Assembly: GCA_013791855.1 (NCBI GenBank)
Contig: VMTA01000047.1
Location: forward strand, 124,001 to 188,000
DNA from: Sideroxydans sp.
GTDB taxonomy: Bacteria > Pseudomonadota > Gammaproteobacteria > Burkholderiales > Gallionellaceae
Reading direction: 5' to 3'
DNA: 64,000 nt
Shown here: piece by piece, positions 28,893 through 36,115 of the stretch
Position numbering within the stretch: the first letter of the stretch is position 1
Layout of the letters: each line of letters starts with the position of its first letter
Position numbers and translations under genes: made by a program
Notes under the pieces: generated by a model
Seen by the model: the letters and a program-made list of their open reading frames with translations, nothing else
The model's database searches: none
Told to the model about the DNA's origin: nothing

Positions 28893-30704
28893 CTATTTCT
28901 TCTGGGGCACGACTACGCCCATCTTAACTGTCTTCCAATCATTGCCCTCATGGCAACGCTCGCATCGATCACCGAAGTTGCCGTTGTGCACATCGTCGCG
29001 CTCATGGCAGCTACCACATGCCGTAGAGGCCACCACCTTCTTGCTCATCGGCTTGGAGTGGCATGCATAGCACTTGTTGGCAGTCTTCTTGTGCGGACCA
29101 TCCAGCTTGAAGTTGGTCTTGTTGTGATCGAAGTCCCATGCCGCCCACGAACGCGTGGAGTGGCAAACCTGGCATTCGGTTCCCAAGCGGCGACGGTGGA
29201 CATCTTCGTCATCCTTTTCATGGCATGACCAGCAGTCCGACTTGGCGTCCTTGAAGGTCGGCTTTTCGTGGCATTTCTTGCAGGCGACCAATGCATGCCG
29301 CCCCAGTAACGGGAAGGTCGACATGCGGTTGTGGTTGAACTTGTCCGTTTTCTTCCAGTCGTCCTCGACGTGGCAAGTCTCGCACTTCTTGCCTTCCTGG
29401 CCCTTGTGTGACTTGTCGTCATCCTTCTGGTGACAGCTGATGCAATCTTTCTGCAGCTTATCCTTGTACAAATCGCCCTTGTGGCAGTCGGTACATTTGG
29501 CCTTCTTGTGCTTGCCGAGCAAGGGGTACTTGGTCTCCTTGTCATGGTCGAACTTGATGTCCTTCCATTCGTTCGCGGTGTGACAGGTCTCGCACTTGAT
29601 ACCGAAGTTGCCCTTGTGCGCCTTGTCGTCATCCTTCTTGTGGCAGGAGACGCAGGTCATCTTCAGCTTGTCCTTGTACAGGTCACCCTTGTGGCAATCG
29701 GTACACTTGGTCTTCTTGTGCTTGCCGAGCAAGTCAAACTTGGTCTGCTTGTCGTGATCGAACTTGATGTCCTTCCACTCTTTTTCAGTGTGGCAGGTCT
29801 CGCACTTGGGACCGAACTTGCCCTTGTGCGCTTTGTCGTCGTCCTTCTTGTGGCATTCATTGCATTTCGTCGGCGTGCCCTTGTATTTCTTGTTGATGTG
29901 GCACTTGTCGCACTTCACTTCTTCGTGCTTACCCAGCAATTTGAACTTGGTCTTGTCGTGGTCGAATTTGGTCTGCTTCCAGTCCTTTGCCGTATGGCAG
30001 GTTTCGCACTTCTTACCCAGCTTGCCGTTGTGCGCCTTGTCATCGTCCTTCTTGTGGCAGGCGACACATTCCATCGGCGTTTTTTTGTATTTATGGTCGA
30101 TGTGGCACTTCAGACACTTCACGTCGACGTGCTTGCCTTCCAGCTTGAACTTGGTCTTGCCATGATCGAAGTCGGTGGTCTTCCAGTCCTTGTCCACGTG
30201 GCACTTGGCGCAATCCTCACCCAGACCGCCTTTGTGTTTATCGTCCTTCTTGTGGCAGCTGAAGCAGAGTTGCGGCGCTTCGCGGAATTTCTTGCCTGCC
30301 TTATGACAACTTTCGCACTTGACCTTGTCCTGCTTGCTGTTGACGAGGTGACCGCCTTTGAGCTCAAAGTCTGTCAGTTTGTGATCGAACTTGTCGTGAT
30401 CAAATTCCGCCGCCTTGAAATCGCGTCCCTTGTGTTCGGCGTGACACTCTTTGCAATCTTTCGCCGTATCGATACGACCGTGATGGCCTTTCTTCTCGGC
30501 GACATCCTTGCCCACATCCTTATGACAATCCGTACACAGACGATTCTGTGCCTTCTTGTCGAACTTCTTGTGGCAAAGCTCGCACTTCTCCTCTTCCTTG
30601 GCATGGCCCTTGATGACATCGCCGGGCATCAGCAGTTTGTTGGCGTTCGCCTGCATGGGCAGCGCGAACAGGAAGAAGATGAGGGCTAGGGTACGCAGCA
30701 GCAT
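28893..30704 (-). CDS. 24-heme cytochrome c with tandem triheme repeats
   Basis: 603 aa from the ATG at 30704 (signal peptide LLRTLALIFFLFALPMQANA); the longer track ORF runs back into the upstream gene. I count 24 CxxCH motifs. They fall into repeats of about 68-70 residues, each with three hemes spaced CETCH-x~27-CxxCH-x~13-CxxCH and shared pieces such as KFDHDK, LLGKH and CHKKDDDKAHKG. The protein is extremely Lys/Asp/His-rich. Such modular triheme arrays form long heme wires. It follows an inner-membrane b-type-like protein by 17 bases and precedes the 12-heme cytochrome, so it probably bridges the periplasm or extends to the outside. Family-level function as electron conduit is firm; direction (iron oxidation or reduction) is inference. 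Confidence 0.95.
   Translation of the reverse strand: MLLRTLALIFFLFALPMQANANKLLMPGDVIKGHAKEEEKCELCHKKFDKKAQNRLCTDCHKDVGKDVAEKKGHHGRIDTAKDCKECHAEHKGRDFKAAEFDHDKFDHKLTDFELKGGHLVNSKQDKVKCESCHKAGKKFREAPQLCFSCHKKDDKHKGGLGEDCAKCHVDKDWKTTDFDHGKTKFKLEGKHVDVKCLKCHIDHKYKKTPMECVACHKKDDDKAHNGKLGKKCETCHTAKDWKQTKFDHDKTKFKLLGKHEEVKCDKCHINKKYKGTPTKCNECHKKDDDKAHKGKFGPKCETCHTEKEWKDIKFDHDKQTKFDLLGKHKKTKCTDCHKGDLYKDKLKMTCVSCHKKDDDKAHKGNFGIKCETCHTANEWKDIKFDHDKETKYPLLGKHKKAKCTDCHKGDLYKDKLQKDCISCHQKDDDKSHKGQEGKKCETCHVEDDWKKTDKFNHNRMSTFPLLGRHALVACKKCHEKPTFKDAKSDCWSCHEKDDEDVHRRRLGTECQVCHSTRSWAAWDFDHNKTNFKLDGPHKKTANKCYACHSKPMSKKVVASTACGSCHERDDVHNGNFGDRCERCHEGNDWKTVKMGVVVPQKK
29330..30200 (-). repeat. Tandem coding repeats (about 204-210 bp) of the 24-heme cytochrome
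   Basis: The coding sequence of the 24-heme cytochrome contains about four well-conserved consecutive units of 68-70 codons, each encoding three hemes; flanking units are more divergent. The near-identity of neighbouring units (for example two copies of CHKGDLYKDKL) shows recent internal duplication or gene conversion. This is a coding repeat and not a CRISPR. Confidence 0.85.
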
Positions 30705-30721
30705 AGTCGGTATCAATTCAA

Positions 30722-31618
30722 TCAGTAAGCGTGGACCGCATACACGTGATAGATGGCACTGAACACCATCATGAACACCAGCGGGATATGGAAGATGTGC
30801 CACCAAGAGAACAAACGCTCATAGGTATGGAACTGGGCGGCATCACGGACAGCATGCAAGTAGGCAGTGATCTTCTCTTTGTATTCGTCGAACAGCTTCT
30901 CCAGGCCTTTGCTCTGATCGGCATTGAAATGCTTCTCGGCACCCTGCGCACGCATCACCTGATGCAAATCTGCAGGCAAGCGACGTGACAACACCGCCGA
31001 CTTGAATCCCATCTTGGCAAAGCTGATGAATCCGTAACCGGTCTCCTTGGCATATTTTTCAGCCTCATCATGAAATGACTGCAGTTGCTGTTCGATATGC
31101 GGCGCAAAACTGAACATGGACTTGATATCGCCGGTCTGCTCCATTTCGGCATGCAGCTCGTTCACCGTCGCCTGGCGGCCATACAGACCATGGTGGATCT
31201 TGGTATAGAAGAAACGACCGAAAGTACCGCTGCCCGACACCAGCAGCATGCAGTACATCGCCACCGCCGCATTAATCGAGCCCGTCGGATGGATGAACGG
31301 AATGTAAACGTGATAGGTGGAATGGAAGATGATGAACAGCGGCCCCAGGATACCCAGCACCATGTGCCACTTAAACCAGACCGGCAGGAAGCCGAAGTTC
31401 TCCAGAAAGGTCCAGCGCTTGCGCAGGGGATACAGCAGCAACAGCAGCATCATCGTGCCGCCGATCAGCCCCAGGTTGTAGCCGAAATCGAACAGCTCTT
31501 CGCCAGGCTTATAATAAGTCTGAGGATAAACAATGAAGTAACCGGCCAGCGTAATCACGCCGACGATACTGATGAAGATCATCCACATCAGGTGTTCAGA
31601 TTGTTTATTCGTTCTCAT
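30722..31618 (-). CDS. Inner-membrane protein with cytochrome b-like histidine helices
   Basis: 298 aa from the ATG at 31618 (AGGGA ribosome site; the first 18 codons of the track ORF are not needed). Five hydrophobic helices: WMIFISIVGVITLAGYFIV, LIGGTMMLLLLLYPL, HMVLGILGPLFIIFH, INAAVAMYCMLLVSG and a last one IPLVFMMVFSAIYHVYAVH. Helix 3 (KWHM...FHSTYH) and helix 5 (WWHIFH...YHVYAVH) carry paired histidines as in diheme b-type cytochromes of the ferric-reductase/CybB type. Between helices 4 and 5 lies a long soluble segment. As first gene of the cytochrome operon it is a good candidate for electron exchange between the quinone pool and the 24-heme protein. Heme content is an inference from histidine placement. 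Confidence 0.7.
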   Translation of the reverse strand: MRTNKQSEHLMWMIFISIVGVITLAGYFIVYPQTYYKPGEELFDFGYNLGLIGGTMMLLLLLYPLRKRWTFLENFGFLPVWFKWHMVLGILGPLFIIFHSTYHVYIPFIHPTGSINAAVAMYCMLLVSGSGTFGRFFYTKIHHGLYGRQATVNELHAEMEQTGDIKSMFSFAPHIEQQLQSFHDEAEKYAKETGYGFISFAKMGFKSAVLSRRLPADLHQVMRAQGAEKHFNADQSKGLEKLFDEYKEKITAYLHAVRDAAQFHTYERLFSWWHIFHIPLVFMMVFSAIYHVYAVHAY

Positions 31619-31678
31619 TTTTCCCTGTCTACAGTGCCCGGCCAAAACGGCACAAATTTTAACTGCGATCACTGAACC

Positions 31679-31703
31679 TGTCTTAATAAATTTGTCTTAA
31701 TAA
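31679..31703. promoter_or_regulatory. Tandem direct repeat in the divergent promoter region of the electron-transfer locus
   Basis: TGTCTTAATAA occurs twice with a 14-base period in the 223-base gap between the inner-membrane protein gene (minus) and the FAD oxidoreductase gene (plus). Direct repeats of this kind are typical operators for OmpR/PhoB-type regulators, although the period differs from the 11 bases of a Pho box. It may govern both transcripts. No terminators or other genes are seen in this gap. Confidence 0.55.
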
Positions 31704-31841
31704 CGCGACAACCCTAGAATGCCGCTGCCTGCGACAACGCCTTGTACAATAAAGTTCGCATTTATTTTGAAATAGTCTGACAGGCGGCTAGGTCATTCAG
31801 ACCAGTGGCGCACCCCATTCAACAACTCAAAGACCAAACCT

Positions 31842-33149
31842 ATGGACCTCCTCGATCTATCCGTATACCTGATCCCATTGATCATCATCATGTTCTTTTA
31901 TTTGGGCAGCAGGAAGAAGAAAGAAACCAGTTCCGTCGAACAGATGAAAGACGCGATCACTCAGGGCTTGACCGAGCCATCATCACTGCACCCGGTGATC
32001 GATCCGCGCTTGTGCCTGGGATCGGGCAGCTGCATCAAAGCATGCCCCGAAGGGGCCATAGGGATGATCAAGGGCAAAGCGGTACTTATCAATCCGACCC
32101 ACTGCATCGGCCATGGCGCTTGTGCGGCTGCGTGTCCGCATGACGCGATCACTCTGGTATTCGGCACCGAAAAACGCGGCATGGATATCCCGCAGGTCGA
32201 TCCGACTTTCGAGACCAATATCAAAGGACTGTTCATTGCCGGCGAACTGGGCGGCATGGGACTGATTCGCAAATCTGCCAGCCAGGGTTCACAAGCAATG
32301 GATTCCATCGCCAAACTCAAAGGCAGCGACAACGACTACGACGTAATTATCGTCGGGGCCGGCCCGGCCGGCATGGGTGCGGCACTTGGCGCCATCCAGC
32401 ACAAGCTGCGCTATCTGGTTGTTGAGCAGGAAAGCTCGCTCGGCGGCGCCATCTTCCAGTACCCGCGCAACAAGATCGCCATGACCGCACCGGTCAAGCT
32501 GCCTGTTGTGGGCGAGATGCATTTCAAGGAAGTCAGCAAAGAACGCTTGCTGGAATGGTGGCTGGGCATCATCGAACAGACCGGCATCAAGCTGAATTAC
32601 AACGAGCGCATGGAGAACGTGACGCCGACCGACAACGGCTTCATCGTCAAGACCAGCAAGGGGGAATACAAAACTCGCGCTGTCCTGCTGGCCATCGGCA
32701 GACGCGGCACACCACGCAAACTCGGCGCACCCGGCGAAGAGTTGCCTAAAGTGGTGTATCGCCTGATCGACCCCGAGCAATATCGCAACATGCATGTGAT
32801 CGTGGTCGGCGGGGGCGACAGCGCGGTCGAGGCTGCCATGGCCGTGGCAGAGGAGCAAGGCACTACCGTTTCACTGCTGGCACGCGGCGAAGACTTCGGC
32901 AAGGCTTTCGGCGGCGCCAAGCCTAAGAACCGCGACAAACTGAAGGCCATGTCCGATGCCGGAAAATTGAAGATCTACCTGAAATCCGGCGTCAAGCAGA
33001 TCACCCCGGGAACAGCTGTCATCAAATTCGGAGATGAGGAAGCAGAGATCCCGAATGACGGTGTCATCGTGTGCGCCGGTGGCACCCTGCCCACACCTTT
33101 CCTGAAGCAGATCGGCGTGATGGTGGACACCAAGTTCGGCACGGCTTGA
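31842..33149 (+). CDS. Membrane-anchored ferredoxin-type / FAD-NAD(P) oxidoreductase with permuted domain order
   Basis: 435 aa. An N-terminal anchor helix (VYLIPLIIIMFFYLG), two ferredoxin-like motifs at Cys58/64/68 and Cys88/94/98, a segment at about 120-150 (FETNIKGLFIAGELGG) that in ordinary thioredoxin-reductase-like flavoproteins closes the protein, then the FAD Rossmann motif DVIIVGAGPAGMGAA (about 167) and the NAD(P) motif HVIVVGGGDSAVEAA (about 310). There is no redox CxxC, so it is not a thioredoxin reductase. Both Fe-S motifs lack the second cysteine. It could pass electrons between NAD(P)H and a membrane partner. It is divergent from the cytochrome operon and shares its promoter region. 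The exact reaction is unknown. Confidence 0.8.
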   Translation: MDLLDLSVYLIPLIIIMFFYLGSRKKKETSSVEQMKDAITQGLTEPSSLHPVIDPRLCLGSGSCIKACPEGAIGMIKGKAVLINPTHCIGHGACAAACPHDAITLVFGTEKRGMDIPQVDPTFETNIKGLFIAGELGGMGLIRKSASQGSQAMDSIAKLKGSDNDYDVIIVGAGPAGMGAALGAIQHKLRYLVVEQESSLGGAIFQYPRNKIAMTAPVKLPVVGEMHFKEVSKERLLEWWLGIIEQTGIKLNYNERMENVTPTDNGFIVKTSKGEYKTRAVLLAIGRRGTPRKLGAPGEELPKVVYRLIDPEQYRNMHVIVVGGGDSAVEAAMAVAEEQGTTVSLLARGEDFGKAFGGAKPKNRDKLKAMSDAGKLKIYLKSGVKQITPGTAVIKFGDEEAEIPNDGVIVCAGGTLPTPFLKQIGVMVDTKFGTA

Positions 33150-33166
33150 TACGCCGTAGCAAAGCA

Positions 33167-33197
33167 AAAGGCCTGCAAGATTTGCAGGCCTTTTTTA
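33167..33197 (+). terminator. Rho-independent terminator of the FAD oxidoreductase gene
   Basis: Stem AAAGGCCTGCAA/TTGCAGGCCTTT followed by TTTTTTA, starting 18 bases after the stop codon. As the stem is flanked by A-run and T-run it may also stop the tRNA transcript arriving on the minus strand. Confidence 0.93.
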
Positions 33198-33198
33198 T

Positions 33199-33274
33199 TG
33201 GTGCCGCTTGTCGGATTCGAACTGACGACCTACCGCTTACAAGGCGGTTGCTCTACCAACTGAGCTAAAGCGGC
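33199..33274 (-). tRNA. tRNA-Thr (anticodon TGT)
   Basis: 76 nt on the minus strand with encoded CCA. Acceptor arms GCCGCTT/AAGCGGC, D-loop AGCTCAGTTGGTAGAGC, anticodon loop CTTGTAA and T-arm GTTCGAATC all pair properly. Anticodon TGT reads ACA threonine codons. It lies 15 bases downstream of tRNA-Lys in the same transcript. Confidence 0.97.
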
Positions 33275-33289
33275 GGTAAATCATGAAAC

Positions 33290-33365
33290 TGGTGGGTCGG
33301 CCGAGATTCGAACTCGGGACCAACGGATTAAAAGTCCGCTGCTCTACCGGCTGAGCTACCGACCC
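33290..33365 (-). tRNA. tRNA-Lys (anticodon TTT)
   Basis: 76 nt on the minus strand with encoded CCA. Acceptor GGGTCGG/CCGACCC, D-loop AGCTCAGCCGGTAGAGC, anticodon loop CTTTTAA, T-arm GTTCGAATC. Anticodon TTT reads AAA/AAG lysine codons. It is upstream of tRNA-Thr, and about 60 bases after the queC stop. Confidence 0.97.
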
Positions 33366-33426
33366 GGTAAAAAGAGAGCGCGCATTATACGGGTTTGCAC
33401 TCCAGAGTCAAAGCATCAAATGCGAT

Positions 33427-34107
33427 TTATGCATTTTGATAATGAGTCGGGTCGTCTACTTGTGCCGCGCGGAATCCTTCTTGTCGCAAACGGCATGAAT
33501 CACAGCGGCCACAGGCACGCCCCGACTCGTCCGCCTGATAACACGAAACGGTCATCGCGTAATCGACGCCGAGTTGCATACCCAACCGAATGATCTCCGC
33601 CTTGCTCAGATGCAACAGCGGCGCGTGCAATGTCAAAGCTTTGCCTTCGACTGCAGCCTTGGTCGCCAGATTCGCCATGCGCTCGAACGCCTCGACGAAT
33701 TCAGGGCGGCAATCCGGGTAGCCGGAATAATCCACGGCATTCACACCGATAAAGATATCCTGTGCCTGCAGCACTTCAGCCCAGGCCAACGCCAATGACA
33801 ACATGATGGTGTTGCGCGCCGGCACGTAGGTCAGCGGGATCCCGCTTGTAGCCGTCTCGGGGACTGCGATGCTGGCATCGGTCAGGGCCGAGCCTCCGAA
33901 TGCCGTCAGGTCGATATTGATAACCCGGTGCGCAGTCGCCCCCAGACCGGAGGCGACACGTTGTGCAGCCGCAAGCTCCGCATGATGGCGCTGGCCGTAA
34001 TCGACGCTCAGGGCATGGCACTGAAAACCCTGCGCACGCGCTTGCGCCAGCACCGTGGCCGAATCCAGCCCGCCCGACAACAACACCACCGCTCGTTTAT
34101 CGCTCAA
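33427..34107 (-). CDS. queC: 7-cyano-7-deazaguanine synthase QueC
   Basis: 226 aa. PP-loop ATPase motif [14 protein letters not shown], core [10 protein letters not shown] and [17 protein letters not shown], and zinc ligands CYQAD...[10 protein letters not shown]. It converts 7-carboxy-7-deazaguanine with ammonia and ATP to preQ0 in queuosine synthesis. Its start overlaps the queE stop by four bases, so both enzymes of consecutive steps are coupled. Confidence 0.97.
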   Translation of the reverse strand: MSDKRAVVLLSGGLDSATVLAQARAQGFQCHALSVDYGQRHHAELAAAQRVASGLGATAHRVINIDLTAFGGSALTDASIAVPETATSGIPLTYVPARNTIMLSLALAWAEVLQAQDIFIGVNAVDYSGYPDCRPEFVEAFERMANLATKAAVEGKALTLHAPLLHLSKAEIIRLGMQLGVDYAMTVSCYQADESGRACGRCDSCRLRQEGFRAAQVDDPTHYQNA

Positions 34108-34760
34108 CGCCCCACCTCATTACCCCACAATACCTTGTGCAATTGCACCTGCATACGCACCGGCAAACGATCGCGCAATATCCATTCCGCCAGATCGCGT
34201 GCAGCCAATCCGTCATGGACCGGCGAGAACAGGACTTCGCAACGATGCGCCAGGTCCCGCTCGATCAGGACCTGCTTCGCCCACTGATAATCCGCCTCGT
34301 CGCACAACACGAACTTGATCTCGTCTTTACCGGTGAGGTGCACAAGATTCTCCCAGAGGTTCTTGCGCGCCTCACCGGAGCCCGGCGTCTTGATATCAAG
34401 CACCTTCACCACACGCGTATCCACACCGCTGACATCCACCGCACCGCTGGTCTCCAGCGACACCGCATAGCCGCCATCGCACAAGGCACGCAACAGGGGC
34501 AGGCTGTTCTTCTGCGCCAGCGGCTCACCGCCGGTGACACAGACATAATGTGCACCGTATTTTTCCACGGCGTGCAATATCTCCTGTATCGACATACTTT
34601 TCCCGCCACTGAATGCGTGCGCACTGTCACAGTATCCGCAGCGCAACGGACAGCCGGTAAGCCGCACGAACACGGTCGGCAAGCCGATACGGGAACTCTC
34701 GCCTTGCAATGAGAAGAAGATTTCGCTGATGCGCAGCGTACTGCCTGAATCGGGTTTCAT
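34104..34760 (-). CDS. queE: 7-carboxy-7-deazaguanine synthase QueE
   Basis: 218 aa. Short radical-SAM enzyme; N-terminal [11 protein letters not shown], cluster motif CPLRCGYCD (CX3CX2C), then [11 protein letters not shown]. It converts 6-carboxytetrahydropterin to 7-carboxy-7-deazaguanine, the step before QueC. It follows cpoB by 13 bases and belongs to the end of the tol-pal gene group, a usual arrangement in proteobacteria. Confidence 0.97.
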   Translation of the reverse strand: MKPDSGSTLRISEIFFSLQGESSRIGLPTVFVRLTGCPLRCGYCDSAHAFSGGKSMSIQEILHAVEKYGAHYVCVTGGEPLAQKNSLPLLRALCDGGYAVSLETSGAVDVSGVDTRVVKVLDIKTPGSGEARKNLWENLVHLTGKDEIKFVLCDEADYQWAKQVLIERDLAHRCEVLFSPVHDGLAARDLAEWILRDRLPVRMQVQLHKVLWGNEVGR

Positions 34761-34773
34761 GAACTACAGCGGA

Positions 34774-35550
34774 TTACTTTAAGGTAGCCAGACGTTTCTT
34801 GGCTTTGTCCGAAGCATCGCTGCCCGGGAACTGGGAGATGAGATTCTTCAATGTACTGCGCGCAGCAGTTCTTTTCTTGAGTGACAACTGACATTCCGCC
34901 ATATTCAGCATGGCCTCGGGCGCGCGCGGGTGGTCGGGATACTTGCTCAGCAGATTCTTGTAAGCGGCGAAGCTACCTGCATATTCCCTCGAGAGGAAAT
35001 TCGCATTCCCCAGCCAGTAATACACATTGGCTTCATGCACAGACTGCGGGTACTGGCGCAAGAAATCACGGAAGGCGAGTGCCGCCTCGCGATAACTCTC
35101 TGCCCGATAGAAGCCGTAGGCCGTCTCGAATGCGCGATTCTCGCCCGACTGGCCATCGACAGCCCCCCCATCTGCAGGCGTGGCGGCCATGCGGGATGCC
35201 CCGCCGGTACCGCCCGCCTCCATCTGCCTCAAGCGGGAATCAAGATCGATGTAGAAGTCCTTCTGGCGCTTCTCGGCTTCTTGTTGAGCATGCCCGAACT
35301 CTTCGAACAGACCGCGCTGCTTGCGCATCTCGCTGGACTGCATCTCAAGCTGCATCTGCAAGCCGAGCAGGGAGCGCACTGCAAGTTTGTTCTGCAGCTC
35401 TACTTCAACAAGCTGCTTCTCCAACGACACAACGCGCGCCTCCAACTTCTGGATCAGCTTCCGGGCGTCGTCATCAGCGAACAGCCCCGCATAAGCGGGG
35501 CTGCACACCAGCAACAGACCACCCAACAAGCGGGAGGCTGTGATCTTCAC
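34774..35550 (-). CDS. cpoB: Cell division coordinator CpoB (YbgF)
   Basis: 258 aa from a GTG at 35550, two bases after the pal stop; the longer track ORF overlaps pal. Signal peptide (VKITASRLLGGLLLVCSPAYA), coiled-coil region (about 25-110; KLIQKLEARVVSLEKQL), then three TPR units (FETAYGFYRAESYREAALAF, YYWLGNANFLSREYAGSFAAY). CpoB is a periplasmic protein that links Tol-Pal to peptidoglycan synthesis at division. Length fits the 263 aa of E. coli. Confidence 0.92.
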   Translation of the reverse strand: MKITASRLLGGLLLVCSPAYAGLFADDDARKLIQKLEARVVSLEKQLVEVELQNKLAVRSLLGLQMQLEMQSSEMRKQRGLFEEFGHAQQEAEKRQKDFYIDLDSRLRQMEAGGTGGASRMAATPADGGAVDGQSGENRAFETAYGFYRAESYREAALAFRDFLRQYPQSVHEANVYYWLGNANFLSREYAGSFAAYKNLLSKYPDHPRAPEAMLNMAECQLSLKKRTAARSTLKNLISQFPGSDASDKAKKRLATLK

Positions 35551-35552
35551 GC

Positions 35553-36092
35553 TTACTGCGCGCTGTAGTTGATGTCTGCGCGACGATTCTGCGCCCAGCA
35601 AGCTTCGTTATGCTCGCTGCAACGCGGCTTCTCTTCGCCGTAGCTGACTGTTTCGATCTGGGAATCCGAAGCGCCGCCCAACACCAAGGCACGCTTGGTG
35701 TTCTTGGCACGACGTTGACCCAGGCCGAGGTTGTACTCGCTGCTGCCGCGCTCGTCAGCGTTGCCTTCTACACGCACCTTGGCATCGGGGTGGCTTGCCA
35801 GATATTCAGCATGATTCATGATGGTCTCGCGGTCCGCATCCTGCACGGCATCCACATCGAACGGGAAGTACACGCTGTTCTTTTCCATCAAGGCAGCTTG
35901 TGCATCGGCAGCGGCTTGGGCATCTGCAGCAGCCTGAGCATCGGTAGCAGTAGCACCCTGAGCATCTGCAGCAGGCGCTTCAGTAGTAGCGGCGGAAGTA
36001 GTTGCAGGTTCTGCGACCTCTTCTTTCGGCGGATTGCTGCTACAAGCAGCCAGCAGGTTCAACAACAACACACTGAGGATCAGTTTCTTCAT
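35553..36092 (-). CDS. pal: Peptidoglycan-associated lipoprotein Pal
   Basis: 179 aa. Lipobox LLAAC after a short signal peptide, an Ala/Thr-rich linker with DAQAAADAQAA repeats (about 40-70), then an OmpA-like domain (VYFPFDVDAV, EGNADERGSSEYNLGLGQRRA). It anchors the outer membrane to peptidoglycan and binds TolB. The Ala-rich DAQAAA repeat in the linker is longer than in E. coli and is a likely site of length change. Confidence 0.96.
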   Translation of the reverse strand: MKKLILSVLLLNLLAACSSNPPKEEVAEPATTSAATTEAPAADAQGATATDAQAAADAQAAADAQAALMEKNSVYFPFDVDAVQDADRETIMNHAEYLASHPDAKVRVEGNADERGSSEYNLGLGQRRAKNTKRALVLGGASDSQIETVSYGEEKPRCSEHNEACWAQNRRADINYSAQ

Positions 36093-36115
36093 CTCGCATA
36101 CTCCTTCTCAATTAT

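Noticed and set aside
29330-30200. Regular repeats in the cytochrome gene as a CRISPR or satellite
   Set aside because: The period is about 204-210 bp with conserved coding of triheme modules; it is internal gene duplication.
29430-30689. 419-aa plus-strand ORF opposite the 24-heme cytochrome gene
   Set aside because: It is the antisense image of a repetitive Lys/His/Cys-rich gene; its hydrophobic Leu/Val repeats result from the complement of AAG and CAC codons. The minus frame has signal peptide and 24 heme motifs.
28893-30806. 637-aa start of the 24-heme cytochrome
   Set aside because: It would place about 34 residues before the signal peptide and overlap the upstream membrane protein gene; the ATG at 30704 gives a normal signal peptide.
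31679-31703. Pho box
   Set aside because: The repeat has a 14-base period and the unit TGTCTTAATAA, while PhoB sites have an 11-base period with CTGTCAT.
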